Assembly (NCBI RefSeq): GCF_024508275.1
Contig: NZ_CP101989.1
Coordinates: 1,240,001 to 1,304,000, forward strand
Direction: 5' to 3'
DNA from: Cellulomonas wangsupingiae
GTDB taxonomy: Bacteria > Actinomycetota > Actinomycetes > Actinomycetales > Cellulomonadaceae
DNA length: 64,000 nucleotides
This document shows positions 8,530 through 16,982 of the stretch, one piece after another. The translations under genes were made by a program, and so were the position numbers. The notes below the pieces were generated by a model, which had not been told where the DNA came from, did not search any database, and saw only the letters and a program-made list of their open reading frames with translations. Numbering within the stretch: the first letter of the stretch is position 1; each line of letters starts with the position of its first letter.

Positions 8530-10392
8530 ATGAGCCGTCCCCTGCGCTCTCGTACCTCGACCCACGGTCGCAACATGGCCGGTGCCCGCGCGCTGTGGCG
8601 CGCGACGGGCATGGGCGCGGACGACTTCGGCAAGCCGATCATCGCGATCGCGAACTCGTACACGCAGTTCGTCCCCGGGCACGTGCACCTCAAGGACATG
8701 GGGGACCTCGTCGCCGGCGCGATCCGCGAGGCCGGCGGCGTCGCCAAGGAGTTCAACACGATCGCCGTCGACGACGGCATCGCGATGGGCCACGGCGGCA
8801 TGCTGTACTCGCTGCCCAGCCGCGACCTCATCGCCGACTCTGTCGAGTACATGGTCAACGCGCACTGCGCGGACGCCCTGGTCTGCATCTCCAACTGCGA
8901 CAAGATCACCCCGGGCATGCTCAACGCCGCGCTGCGGCTGAACATCCCGGTCGTGTTCGTGTCCGGCGGGCCGATGGAGGCGGGCAAGGCGGTCGTCGCC
9001 GACGGTGTCGCGCGCACGCCGCTCAACCTCGTCAACGCGATCAACTACTCGGCGGACGACAACGTCTCCGACGAGGCGCTCGGGCGCGTCGAGGAGAACG
9101 CGTGCCCCACGTGCGGCTCCTGCTCGGGCATGTTCACGGCCAACTCGATGAACTGCCTCACGGAGGCGCTGGGCCTGTCGCTGCCGGGCAACGGCTCGAC
9201 GCTGGCCACGCACACCGCGCGCCGCGAGCTGTTCCTCGAGGCCGGCCGCACGGTCGTCGACCTCGCGCGCCGCTACTACGACGACGAGGACGACACGGCG
9301 GCGCCCCGCTCGATCGCGACCAAGGCGGCGTTCACCAACGCGATGACGCTGGACGTCGCGATGGGCGGCTCGACGAACACCGTGCTGCACATCCTCGCCG
9401 CGGCCCAGGAGGCCGAGATCGAGTTCACGCTCGACGAGATCGACGCGATCAGCCGCCGCGTTCCCTGCCTGTCGAAGGTCGCACCGAACCACCCGGACTT
9501 CCACATGGAGGACGTCCACCGCGCCGGCGGCATCCCCGCCCTGCTCGGTGAGCTGGACCGCGGTGGCCTGCTGGACCACGACGTGACCAGCGTCCACACC
9601 CCCACGCTGCGGGCGTGGCTCGACGACTGGGACGTCCGGGGCGGCAAGGCCACGCCGCGCGCGCTCGACCTGTTCCTCGCGGCGCCCGGTGGGGTGCGCA
9701 CGACGCAGGCGTTCTCGACGTCGAACGTGTGGGAGTCCCTCGACACCGACGCGGCGAACGGCTGCATCCGCGACGTGGCGCACGCGTACACGGTCGAGGG
9801 CGGGCTGGCCGTGCTGCGCGGCAACCTGGCCGAGGACGGCGCGATCCTCAAGACGGCGGGCATCGACCCCGACGTCTTCCACTTCGTGGGCCGCGCGCTG
9901 GTGTGCGAGTCGCAGGACGAGGCGGTCGAGAAGATCCTCACCAAGCAGGTCGAGCCCGGTCACGTCGTGGTCGTGCGCTACGAGGGCCCCGCGGGCGGTC
10001 CCGGCATGCAGGAGATGCTGTACCCGACGTCGTTCATCAAGGGGCGCGGCCTGGGCAAGGTGTGCGCGCTGATCACCGACGGGCGGTTCTCCGGCGGGTC
10101 CAGCGGCATCTCGGTGGGCCACATCAGCCCCGAGGCGGCCGCGGGCGGCACGATCGGCCTCATCGAGGACGGCGACGAGATCGAGATCGACGTCGAGACC
10201 CGGCTCATCCGCGTCAACGTGCCCGACGCCGTGCTCGCCGAGCGTCGTGCCAAGATGGAGGCGCGGGAGAACCCGTGGCAGCCGGTCGACCGCGACCGCT
10301 ACGTGTCGCCCGCCCTGCAGGCGTACGCCGCGATGGCGACGTCGGCCGACCGCGGCGCCGTGCGGGACGTCAGCAGGCTGCGCCGGCGCTGA
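8530..10392 (+). CDS. ilvD: Dihydroxy-acid dehydratase, long (E. coli-type) class
   Basis: A 620-residue IlvD. It dehydrates 2,3-dihydroxy-isovalerate and 2,3-dihydroxy-3-methylvalerate to the 2-keto acids in valine, leucine and isoleucine synthesis. Length and motifs match the E. coli enzyme (616 residues): [12 protein letters not shown] (Cys119, Cys123) and [16 protein letters not shown] (Cys192, 195, 198). At the position where the short class has a cluster cysteine (ITPCN) this protein reads YTQFVPGH, which supports the oxygen-labile [4Fe-4S] class. Start is the ATG at 8530 after GAAGGAGA; a reading from 8494 adds an Arg-rich peptide with no ribosome binding site. A second dehydratase of the other class lies 630 bp downstream. 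Confidence 0.95.
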   Translation: MSRPLRSRTSTHGRNMAGARALWRATGMGADDFGKPIIAIANSYTQFVPGHVHLKDMGDLVAGAIREAGGVAKEFNTIAVDDGIAMGHGGMLYSLPSRDLIADSVEYMVNAHCADALVCISNCDKITPGMLNAALRLNIPVVFVSGGPMEAGKAVVADGVARTPLNLVNAINYSADDNVSDEALGRVEENACPTCGSCSGMFTANSMNCLTEALGLSLPGNGSTLATHTARRELFLEAGRTVVDLARRYYDDEDDTAAPRSIATKAAFTNAMTLDVAMGGSTNTVLHILAAAQEAEIEFTLDEIDAISRRVPCLSKVAPNHPDFHMEDVHRAGGIPALLGELDRGGLLDHDVTSVHTPTLRAWLDDWDVRGGKATPRALDLFLAAPGGVRTTQAFSTSNVWESLDTDAANGCIRDVAHAYTVEGGLAVLRGNLAEDGAILKTAGIDPDVFHFVGRALVCESQDEAVEKILTKQVEPGHVVVVRYEGPAGGPGMQEMLYPTSFIKGRGLGKVCALITDGRFSGGSSGISVGHISPEAAAGGTIGLIEDGDEIEIDVETRLIRVNVPDAVLAERRAKMEARENPWQPVDRDRYVSPALQAYAAMATSADRGAVRDVSRLRRR

Positions 10393-10398
10393 CGAGGG

Positions 10399-10932
10399 TC
10401 AGCACTCCTCGGTGGAGCGCTCGGTCAGCACCCAGCGGCCGTCGGCGGGCGCCAGCACGATGCGGCCGCAGCTGCTGCCCTCGACGTACACGACGTGCAG
10501 CACCGCCTGCTCGTCGGTCTGCTCGCGCAGCTCGACGACCGTCTCCGCGGACTGGCCGACGGCGGCGTACAGGCCCGCCGTCATCTCGATCAGCGACGCG
10601 CAGTCGGTGATGCCGGGGAAGCCCTGCGCGGTGATCTCGTCGACCATGCTCTGCGCGAGCTCGGGGGTCATGTAGCCGCACGCGGTCTCGACGTCGGGGG
10701 TGCGGCTCGCGGCGAGCCACGTGCGGAAGCTGTCCACCGGGCCGCCGTCGCCGGCGGGAACGTCGGGTGCGGCCTCGACGGAGAGCTCGGCGCTCGTGGC
10801 GGTGGGGGTCGGCGTCGGTTCGGTGCCGGGCGTCTGCGCGGCCCCGCCGGTGCAGCCGGTCAGCAGCACGGCGCACAGCAGCGGGGCGGCCGTCCACGGC
10901 GTACGACGACGGGCGGCGGTAGGCGTTCTCAC
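10399..10932 (-). CDS. Putative lipoprotein of unknown function
   Basis: A 177-residue protein with a lipoprotein signal: basic N-terminus, hydrophobic AAPLLCAVL and lipobox LTGC at about residues 24-27, followed by a Pro/Thr-rich linker. The globular part (about residues 58-177) contains DSFRTWLAASR, DVETACGYMTPELAQ and a C-terminal VLTERSTEEC. This resembles NTF2-like or DUF4878-type small secreted domains, but the match is weak. GTG start at 10932 is used. The gene sits between two ilvD genes but on the opposite strand, so there is no operon link. A 14-bp palindrome overlaps its start codon. Confidence 0.75.
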   Translation of the reverse strand: MRTPTAARRRTPWTAAPLLCAVLLTGCTGGAAQTPGTEPTPTPTATSAELSVEAAPDVPAGDGGPVDSFRTWLAASRTPDVETACGYMTPELAQSMVDEITAQGFPGITDCASLIEMTAGLYAAVGQSAETVVELREQTDEQAVLHVVYVEGSSCGRIVLAPADGRWVLTERSTEEC

Positions 10933-10939
10933 GTGAGAA
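10926..10939. promoter_or_regulatory. 14-bp palindrome over the lipoprotein start codon
   Basis: The sequence ttctcac/gtgagaa is perfectly palindromic and covers the GTG start of the lipoprotein gene, in the gap divergent to the second ilvD. It could be an operator for either gene. No regulator is encoded alongside, so the role is open. Confidence 0.4.
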
Positions 10940-10957
10940 TCCTGCCACCGGGTCGGA

Positions 10958-10993
10958 CGCTCCCCGCATCGGCGACCAAGGACGCGGGGAGCG
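10958..10993 (+). other. Hairpin in the untranslated region before the second ilvD
   Basis: A 10-bp perfect stem (cgctccccgc / gcggggagcg) with a 16-base loop ends about 30 bp before the ATG of the second ilvD. There is no T tract and no obvious leader peptide, so an attenuator is not supported. It may affect translation or mRNA stability. Confidence 0.35.
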
Positions 10994-11023
10994 CGCGGCG
11001 CGGTGCGGAACTAGGGTCGCGGG

Positions 11024-12742
11024 ATGACGAGCACGCACGCGGAGCCGGCTCCGGGCATCGACATCAAGCCGCGGTCGCGGCAGGTCACCGACGGGCTGGA
11101 GGCCACGGCCGCGCGCGGCATGCTGCGTGCCGTCGGTATGGGGGACGAGGACTTCGCGAAGCCGCAGATCGGCGTCGCGAGCTCGTGGAACGAGATCACG
11201 CCGTGCAACCTCTCGCTCGACCGACTGGCGAAGGCCGTCAAGAGCGGTGTGCACGCGGCCGGGGGGTACCCGCTGGAGTTCGGGACCATCTCGGTGTCCG
11301 ACGGCATCTCGATGGGCCACGAGGGCATGCACTTCTCGCTGGTGAGCCGCGACATCATCGCCGACAGCGTCGAGACGGTGATGATGGCCGAGCGCCTCGA
11401 CGGGTCCGTGCTGCTGGCCGGCTGCGACAAGTCGTTGCCCGGGATGCTCATGGCCGCGGCGCGCCTGGACCTCGCGAGCGTCTTCCTCTACGCCGGCTCG
11501 ATCATGCCGGGCTGGGTCAAGCTCTCCGACGGCACCGAGAAGGACGTGACGATCATCGACGCGTTCGAGGCCGTCGGCGCGTGCGCCCGCGGTCTCATGA
11601 GCCGCGAGGACGTCGACCGCATCGAGCGCGCGATCTGCCCAGGCGAGGGCGCGTGCGGCGGGATGTACACCGCCAACACGATGGCGTCGGTCGCCGAGGC
11701 CATCGGGATGTCGGTCCCGGGCTCGGCCGCGCCGCCGTCGGCGGACCGCCGCCGCGACCAGTTCGCGCACCGCTCGGGTGAGGCGGTGGTCGAGCTGCTG
11801 CGGCGTGGCATCACGGCGCGGGACATCATGACGAAGGAGGCGTTCGAGAACGCCATCGCGGTGGTCATGGCGTTCGGCGGCTCGACCAACGCGGTGCTGC
11901 ACCTGCTGGCCATCGCGCACGAGGCCGAGGTGGACCTCACCCTCGACGACTTCTCCCGCGTCGCGTCGCGCGTGCCGCACCTGGGCGACCTCAAGCCGTT
12001 CGGCCGGTACGTCATGAACGACGTCGACCGTGTCGGTGGTGTCCCCGTGATCATGAAGGCGCTGCTCGACGCCGGCCTGCTGCACGGCGACTGCCTGACG
12101 GTCACGGGCCGCACGGTGGCCGAGAACCTCGCCGAGATCGCCCCGCCGGACCCCGACGGCAGGATCCTGCGCGCGCTCGACGACCCGATCCACCGCACGG
12201 GCGGCATCACGATCCTGTCCGGGACGCTCGCCCCGGAAGGGGCGGTGGTGAAGTCCGCCGGCTTCGACTCCGACGTCTTCGAGGGCACGGCGCGCGTCTT
12301 CGAGCGGGAGCGCGCGGCCCTGGACGCGCTCGAGGACGGCACGATCCAGGCCGGTGACGTCGTGGTCATCCGCTACGAGGGGCCGAAGGGCGGCCCCGGG
12401 ATGCGCGAGATGCTCGCGATCACCGGTGCGATCAAGGGCGCGGGTCTCGGCAAGGACGTCCTGCTCGTGACCGACGGCCGGTTCTCCGGCGGCACCACGG
12501 GCCTGTGCGTGGGGCACATCGCGCCCGAGGCCGTCGACGCGGGCCCGATCGCGTTCGTGCGCGACGGCGACCGGATCCGCCTCGACGTGGCCCGCGCGAC
12601 GCTCGACCTGCTGGTCGACGACGACGAGCTCACGGCCCGTCGCGCGGGCTGGGAGCCGCTGCCGCCGCGCTACACGCGCGGGGTGCTGGGCAAGTACCAG
12701 AAGCTGGTGGGCTCGGCCTCGCGCGGGGCCGTGCTGGGCTGA
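11024..12742 (+). CDS. ilvD: Dihydroxy-acid dehydratase, short ([2Fe-2S]-type) class
   Basis: A 572-residue dehydratase of the IlvD/Edd family, close in length to mycobacterial and plant dihydroxy-acid dehydratases (about 560-580). Three cysteines sit where the [2Fe-2S] ligands of that class lie: Cys61 (NEITPCNLS), Cys134 (GCDKSLPGM) and Cys205 ([11 protein letters not shown]). The C-terminus carries [10 protein letters not shown], and the extreme tail [13 protein letters not shown] is nearly repeated at 13558-13596. It probably catalyses the same step as the upstream long-class enzyme with an oxygen-stable cluster. A sugar-acid dehydratase is a less likely alternative because the GHEGM, GCDKS and YTANTM motifs fit true IlvD well. 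ATG at 11024. Confidence 0.92.
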   Translation: MTSTHAEPAPGIDIKPRSRQVTDGLEATAARGMLRAVGMGDEDFAKPQIGVASSWNEITPCNLSLDRLAKAVKSGVHAAGGYPLEFGTISVSDGISMGHEGMHFSLVSRDIIADSVETVMMAERLDGSVLLAGCDKSLPGMLMAAARLDLASVFLYAGSIMPGWVKLSDGTEKDVTIIDAFEAVGACARGLMSREDVDRIERAICPGEGACGGMYTANTMASVAEAIGMSVPGSAAPPSADRRRDQFAHRSGEAVVELLRRGITARDIMTKEAFENAIAVVMAFGGSTNAVLHLLAIAHEAEVDLTLDDFSRVASRVPHLGDLKPFGRYVMNDVDRVGGVPVIMKALLDAGLLHGDCLTVTGRTVAENLAEIAPPDPDGRILRALDDPIHRTGGITILSGTLAPEGAVVKSAGFDSDVFEGTARVFERERAALDALEDGTIQAGDVVVIRYEGPKGGPGMREMLAITGAIKGAGLGKDVLLVTDGRFSGGTTGLCVGHIAPEAVDAGPIAFVRDGDRIRLDVARATLDLLVDDDELTARRAGWEPLPPRYTRGVLGKYQKLVGSASRGAVLG

Positions 12743-12812
12743 ACCGGCGACCGCACGCCCGACGTACGCACACCCGACCTCGACGGCCGGAGCGGCGACG
12801 TCGCCACAGCGC

Positions 12813-13253
12813 TCACGCGCCGGGCGTCGGACGGGCGACGGCGCGCAGGTCGAGCCCGCTGATCCCGCGGTAGTCGTCGGGGTTGCAGGTGTACAGGGGG
12901 AGTCCTTCGGCGATCGCGGTCGCCGCGATGAGGGCGTCGAACGCGCGTGCGGCGGGCTTGCGGCGCGATGCCCGCAGGTCCGCGGCGACGCGTCCGAACG
13001 CGCGCGCGGCAGCAGCGCCGAACGGGATCGGCTCGAAGTCGGCCTCCGCCTGCTGCAGGTGCGCCTGCCGCGCGGCACGGACCGACGGCTCGTCGGCGAC
13101 GAGCGGCCCAGCGGACAGCTCCGCGATCGTCACAGCGCTGACGAGCGGCTCGTCCGGGAGGTCGGCGGGGTCCAGGTGCGCGAGCAGGACGAGGATGTTC
13201 GTGTCGAGCAGGCCGCCGTCGGTGCGGTCGGTGGCGGGCGCATCCCGCGTCAC
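12813..13253 (-). CDS. vapC: VapC-type PIN-domain toxin
   Basis: A 146-residue PIN-domain ribonuclease, the toxin of a type II toxin-antitoxin pair. Acidic catalytic positions are visible: LLDTNILV near residues 15-22, AELSAGP near 47, AFDALIAATA near 106-115 and CNPDDYRG near 126. Length is slightly above the usual 125-140, caused by about 14 extra N-terminal residues; the start at 13253 overlaps the antitoxin stop by four bases and is kept for coupling. It is predicted to cleave RNA when free of its antitoxin. The pair lies between the intact tail of an ilvD and a decayed second ilvD tail. Confidence 0.9.
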   Translation of the reverse strand: MTRDAPATDRTDGGLLDTNILVLLAHLDPADLPDEPLVSAVTIAELSAGPLVADEPSVRAARQAHLQQAEADFEPIPFGAAAARAFGRVAADLRASRRKPAARAFDALIAATAIAEGLPLYTCNPDDYRGISGLDLRAVARPTPGA

Positions 13254-13486
13254 AGCGTCATGTCGAGGACGGCGTCGACGTCCGCGCGCAGCGCCGCCGG
13301 GTCGACGTCGGGCAGGTGACGGCGCCGGGCGACGAGGTCGGCCGCCGTCGCGCCCCGCCGGGGGACCGGGCGCAGCTCGGCGACGGGGGTGCCGTCACGC
13401 GTCACCACGACCGACTTGCCTCGGGCGACGTCGTCGAGCACGGCCCCGCCGTGCCCGCGCAGCTCGCGTACCGTGACCGTTCGCAT
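13250..13486 (-). CDS. Phd/YefM-type antitoxin
   Basis: A 78-residue antitoxin. The N-terminal part, MRTVTVRELRGHGGAVLDDV then GKSVVVTRDGTPVAELRPVP, is the classic Phd/YefM DNA-binding fold; the C-terminus (VARRRHLPDVDPAALRADVD) is the flexible toxin-neutralising segment. It overlaps the PIN toxin gene by four bases (ATGA), the typical antitoxin-first order. A 16-bp perfect palindrome lies 10 bp upstream of its start, as expected for autoregulation by the toxin-antitoxin complex. The start ATG at 13486 is fixed by the conserved Phd N-terminus. Confidence 0.9.
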   Translation of the reverse strand: MRTVTVRELRGHGGAVLDDVARGKSVVVTRDGTPVAELRPVPRRGATAADLVARRRHLPDVDPAALRADVDAVLDMTL

Positions 13487-13495
13487 CCGACGAGC

Positions 13496-13511
13496 GTATC
13501 ACCGGTGATAC
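13496..13511. promoter_or_regulatory. 16-bp palindromic operator of the toxin-antitoxin pair
   Basis: gtatcacc/ggtgatac is a perfect palindrome located 10 bp before the antitoxin start and probably overlapping its promoter. Antitoxins of the Phd class bind such palindromes to repress their own operon; assignment is by position. Confidence 0.65.
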
Positions 13512-13537
13512 AAGACGGTCCGAGCGGCATGCGCAGC

Positions 13538-13599
13538 GTGCTGGGGCAGCTACCCGGAAGCTCGTGGGAGCGGCGTCCAGGGGAGCCGTGCTCGGCCGA
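13538..13599 (+). pseudogene. Decayed 3' end of an ilvD-like gene
   Basis: One frame reads [13 protein letters not shown] (13558-13596) and matches 12 of 13 residues of the C-terminus of the intact ilvD ([13 protein letters not shown], 12701-12739). At DNA level I count 30 of 39 bases identical, and eight of the nine differences are synonymous. The similarity continues less cleanly upstream from about 13538. The stop TGA has become CGA and no upstream coding remains. The synonymous pattern suggests this tail diverged in a functional gene before being stranded here; it is not a recent local duplication. Confidence 0.75.
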
Positions 13600-13775
13600 C
13601 CGGCCACGCGCCTGCGCGCCCGGGTCGCGCCGCTCGCGTTGCGGACCCGCCCGTGCGGGTGTTGCGTGTGGTCAACGGGACGCGACGACGGGTTCCCCGA
13701 GCCCGTCCCGCGTCCGGTGCAGGTCCAGGTGCGCCGGGTCCTCGGCGCAGCTGACGCCGACCGCAGGGGGCAGCC
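13600..13775. other. Non-coding stretch before the second sugar operon
   Basis: No convincing coding region, palindrome or terminator was seen here. It presumably carries the promoter of the downstream sugar operon; an AGGGGG ribosome binding site lies just before the ATG at 13776. Confidence 0.4.
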
Positions 13776-15017
13776 ATGACCCGACGTGCGCGCGGCGGCG
13801 CGTGCCTCATCGCGTGCGCCGTGCTCGTCCCGCTCGTCGCCTGCTCGTCACCCGCGTCGGGCGACGGGCGCGTCCAGCTGGATTTCTTCCAGTTCAAGTC
13901 CGAGGCGGTCGCGACGTTCGACGCGATCATCGCCGACTTCGAGGCCGAGCACCCCGACATCGACGTCGTGCAGAACAACGTGCCCGACGCCGAGACCGCG
14001 TTCCGCACCCGCCTGGTCCGCGAGGACGTCCCGGACGTCGTCACGCTCAACGTCAACGGCGTGTTCGGCGAGTTCGCGGACGCCGGGGTGCTGTACGACT
14101 GGGCCGACGACCCCCTGCTGGAGGAGATCTCACCCGCCGTCGTGCGGATCGTGCAGGACCTGGGCCAGTCGTCGCCGGGTGCCGTGAACGCGCTGCCGTT
14201 CGCCAACAACTCCTCGGGCTTCGTCTACAACGCCGACCTCCTGGCGGCGCAGGGCGTCGAGGTCCCCACGACGTGGGCGGAGCTGCTGACCGCGATGGAC
14301 ACCTTCGAGCAGGCGGGCACGACGCCCGTGTACGCGACGCTCAAGGACGGCTGGACCGCCCTGCCGGCGTTCAACCAGCTCGTCGCCAACACCGTCCCCG
14401 CCGACTTCTGGGAGCGGCTGGACGCGGGGGAGACGACGTTCGCGGAGGAGTGGCGCCCGGCCGCCGACCAGCTCGCGGAGCTGTTCGCGTTCGCCCAGCT
14501 CGACCGTTTCAGCCGCGACTACAACGCGGGCAACCAGGAGTTCGCCGCGGGCGGCGTCCCGTTCTACCTGCAGGGGTCGTTCGCGATCCCCGCGATCGTG
14601 TCGTTCGAGCCCGCGTTCGAGCTCGGCTTCGGGAACCTGCCCACGACCGACGACGCCGCGACGCAGCTGCTGGTGTCGGGGGTGGACGTCGGCGTGACGA
14701 TGGGCGCGCAGCCGCGTCACCCGGAGCAGTCGCGGCTGTTCGTCGAGTACCTCATGCAGCCCGACGTCATGCGCCAGTACTCGCAGGACCAGTCGGCCAT
14801 CACCCCGCTCGTCGACGCGACGACCGGTGACCCGACGCTCGAGCCCGTCCTGCCGTTCTTCGACGACGACCGGGTGACCGGCTACGTCGACCACCGCATC
14901 CCCGCGAGCATCCCGCTTGCCGCGATGCTCCAGCAGTACCTCATCGACGGGGACGCCGACGCGTTCCTCACCCAGCTCGACGAGGAGTGGGACCAGGTCG
15001 CCGCCCGGCGCTCCTGA
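13776..15017 (+). CDS. Sugar ABC transporter substrate-binding lipoprotein (second operon)
   Basis: A 413-residue extracellular solute-binding protein. The signal peptide ends at lipobox LVAC-SS (residues about 23-26). The mature domain begins VQLDFFQFKSEAVATFD and has the two-lobed oligosaccharide-binding layout, with FANNSSGFVYNADLL and GSFAIPAIVSFEP as typical segments. ATG start after AGGGGGCAGCC. First gene of the operon binding protein - permease - permease - GH13 alpha-glucosidase, so the likely ligand is an alpha-linked gluco-oligosaccharide (maltose, isomaltose or trehalose type). It is only distantly similar to the binding protein at 2774. Confidence 0.92.
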   Translation: MTRRARGGACLIACAVLVPLVACSSPASGDGRVQLDFFQFKSEAVATFDAIIADFEAEHPDIDVVQNNVPDAETAFRTRLVREDVPDVVTLNVNGVFGEFADAGVLYDWADDPLLEEISPAVVRIVQDLGQSSPGAVNALPFANNSSGFVYNADLLAAQGVEVPTTWAELLTAMDTFEQAGTTPVYATLKDGWTALPAFNQLVANTVPADFWERLDAGETTFAEEWRPAADQLAELFAFAQLDRFSRDYNAGNQEFAAGGVPFYLQGSFAIPAIVSFEPAFELGFGNLPTTDDAATQLLVSGVDVGVTMGAQPRHPEQSRLFVEYLMQPDVMRQYSQDQSAITPLVDATTGDPTLEPVLPFFDDDRVTGYVDHRIPASIPLAAMLQQYLIDGDADAFLTQLDEEWDQVAARRS

Positions 15018-15038
15018 TCCGGGACGAAGGAGTCCGCC

Positions 15039-15983
15039 ATGGCCACCGCCGCCGCGCCGACCCCGGCGCACGTCGCCCCACCGCCCGAACCTCCCGACGC
15101 ACCCCGCCCCCTGCGCCCGCCCTCGCGCGTGCCGCGCGCGTTCTGGTGGATGGTCCTGCCGGCGGTCGCGATCTTCTTCGTGTTCCACACGCTGCCGGTG
15201 CTGCAGGGGATCTTCTTCAGCTTCACCGACTACGCCGGGTACGGCACCTGGCAGTTCGTGGGGCTGCGCAACTACCTCAACCTGTTCGGCAACGACCGGA
15301 TCGCGCACTCGTACCTGTTCACGTTCCAGTTCGCGATCGTCGCGACGGTCCTGACCAACGCGCTCGCCCTGACGATCGCGATGGGGCTCAACGCCCGCAT
15401 CCGGCTGCAGACGACGCTGCGCGGCCTGTACTTCATCCCGAACGTGCTGGCCGTGCTGGTCGTCGGGTACGTCTTCAACTACCTGTTCTCCAACTCCCTG
15501 CCGGTGCTCGGGCAGGCGCTGGGCGTCGAGTGGCTGTCGACGTCGATCCTGGCGAACGAGGACCTCGCGTGGCTCGGCATCGTCGTCCTGGCGGTGTGGC
15601 AGGCGTGCGCGTTCAACATCATCCTGTACCTCGCCGGCCTGCAGACGATCCCGGGCGAGCTGTACGAGGCGGCGTCGCTCGACGGCGCCTCGACCTGGCG
15701 CAGGTTCCGGTCGATCACGTTCCCCCTGATCAGCGCGTTCTTCACGATCAACATGGTGCTGTCGCTGAAGAACTTCCTGCAGGTCTTCGACCACGTCATC
15801 GCGCTGACCAACGGCGGGCCGGGCACCGCGACGGAGTCGATCTCCCTGGTGATCTACCGCGGCGGCTTCCAGGGCGGGGAGTACGCGTACCAGACGGCCA
15901 ACGCCGTGGTGTACCTCGTCGTCATCATCGTGCTGTCGCTCGCGCAGCTGCGGTTCCTGCAGTCGAGGGAGGTGGAGTCCTGA
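15039..15983 (+). CDS. Sugar ABC transporter permease, MalF-like (second operon)
   Basis: A 314-residue permease with a Pro/Ala-rich cytoplasmic N-terminus of about 35 residues, six membrane spans (first FWWMVLPAVAIFFVFHTL) and the EAA loop EAASLDGASTWRRFR. ATG at 15039 follows GACGAAGGAG. Its TGA overlaps the ATG of the next permease (TGATG). It forms the transmembrane channel with the MalG-like partner; the ATPase is not encoded in the window. Confidence 0.92.
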   Translation: MATAAAPTPAHVAPPPEPPDAPRPLRPPSRVPRAFWWMVLPAVAIFFVFHTLPVLQGIFFSFTDYAGYGTWQFVGLRNYLNLFGNDRIAHSYLFTFQFAIVATVLTNALALTIAMGLNARIRLQTTLRGLYFIPNVLAVLVVGYVFNYLFSNSLPVLGQALGVEWLSTSILANEDLAWLGIVVLAVWQACAFNIILYLAGLQTIPGELYEAASLDGASTWRRFRSITFPLISAFFTINMVLSLKNFLQVFDHVIALTNGGPGTATESISLVIYRGGFQGGEYAYQTANAVVYLVVIIVLSLAQLRFLQSREVES

Positions 15984-16882
15984 TGTCCGACACCGTGCTG
16001 CGGCGCAAGGTGACCGGGACGCCCTCGCGCAGCGGGCGCCGCCTGCGCCGCCGCGACCTGGCGGAGGGGAAGGTCAGCTGGCCGCTGACGATCCTGCTCG
16101 TGCTGGGGTCGCTCACCGTCCTGGTCCCGTTGTACTTCACGGTCGTCACGGCGCTGAAGACCCCGGCCCAGCTCGGCGGCGCCGGGTTCGGCGTCCCGGA
16201 GAGCTGGACGTGGTCGAACTTCGCGGACGCGTGGCGCCTGACCAACTTCCCGCAGGCGGCGGGCAACAGCCTGATGCTCACCGTCGGTGCGCTCGTCCTG
16301 ACGCTGCTGACGAACTCGCTCGTGTCCTACGCGATCGCCCGGCAGATGGCCCACCACAAGGTCTTCAAGGGTCTGTACTTCTACTTCGTGTCGGCGCTGT
16401 TCGTGCCGTTCCCGATCATCATGCTGCCCGTGGTGAAGCTGACCGCGCAGCTCGGCCTCGACAACCAGATCGGCCTGGTCCTGCTGTACACGGTGTACGG
16501 GCTGGCGTTCAACATCTTCGTGTTCGTCGCGTACATCAAGTCCATCCCCCTCGAGCTCGAGGAGGCGGCGCGCATCGACGGGGCGTCGACGTGGGCCGTG
16601 TTCTGGCGGATCGTGTTCCCGCTGCTGGCGCCGATGAACGCGACGGTCGCGATCCTCACGGTCATCTGGGTGTGGAACGACTTCATGCTGCCCCTGGTGA
16701 TCCTCAGCCAGCGCGACGACCTGACGCTGCCCCTGACGCAGTACGTCTTCCAGAGCCAGTTCAACACCAACTACACCGTCGCGTTCGCCTCCTACCTCAT
16801 GCAGATGGCACCCCTGCTGCTGGTGTACGTCGTGGCGCAGCGCTGGGTCATCTCGGGCGTCACCCGCGGCGCGATCAAGTGA
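15983..16882 (+). CDS. Sugar ABC transporter permease, MalG-like (second operon)
   Basis: A 299-residue permease with a basic N-terminus (SGRRLRRRD), six hydrophobic segments and the EAA loop EEAARIDGASTWAVFW. The frame is open far upstream, but the ATG at 15983, sharing one base with the stop of the MalF-like gene, is the natural start because the upstream part only shadows that gene in another frame. It is the second membrane subunit of the importer whose other parts are encoded immediately upstream. Confidence 0.93.
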   Translation: MSDTVLRRKVTGTPSRSGRRLRRRDLAEGKVSWPLTILLVLGSLTVLVPLYFTVVTALKTPAQLGGAGFGVPESWTWSNFADAWRLTNFPQAAGNSLMLTVGALVLTLLTNSLVSYAIARQMAHHKVFKGLYFYFVSALFVPFPIIMLPVVKLTAQLGLDNQIGLVLLYTVYGLAFNIFVFVAYIKSIPLELEEAARIDGASTWAVFWRIVFPLLAPMNATVAILTVIWVWNDFMLPLVILSQRDDLTLPLTQYVFQSQFNTNYTVAFASYLMQMAPLLLVYVVAQRWVISGVTRGAIK

Positions 16883-16982
16883 CGGGTCCGCCCGACCTGC
16901 ACCGCGGACCGGCGACGCGCGCGACGTGCGACCCATGGCTGGTCGTGCGACGGTCGAAGGCCCCGGACGAGGAGCAGCGCTC

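Noticed and set aside
13564..13779. A 71-codon plus-strand gene between the toxin-antitoxin pair and the second sugar operon
   Set aside because: Its first codons are the decayed ilvD tail and the rest has no homology or ribosome binding site; it is a pseudogene remnant followed by non-coding DNA.
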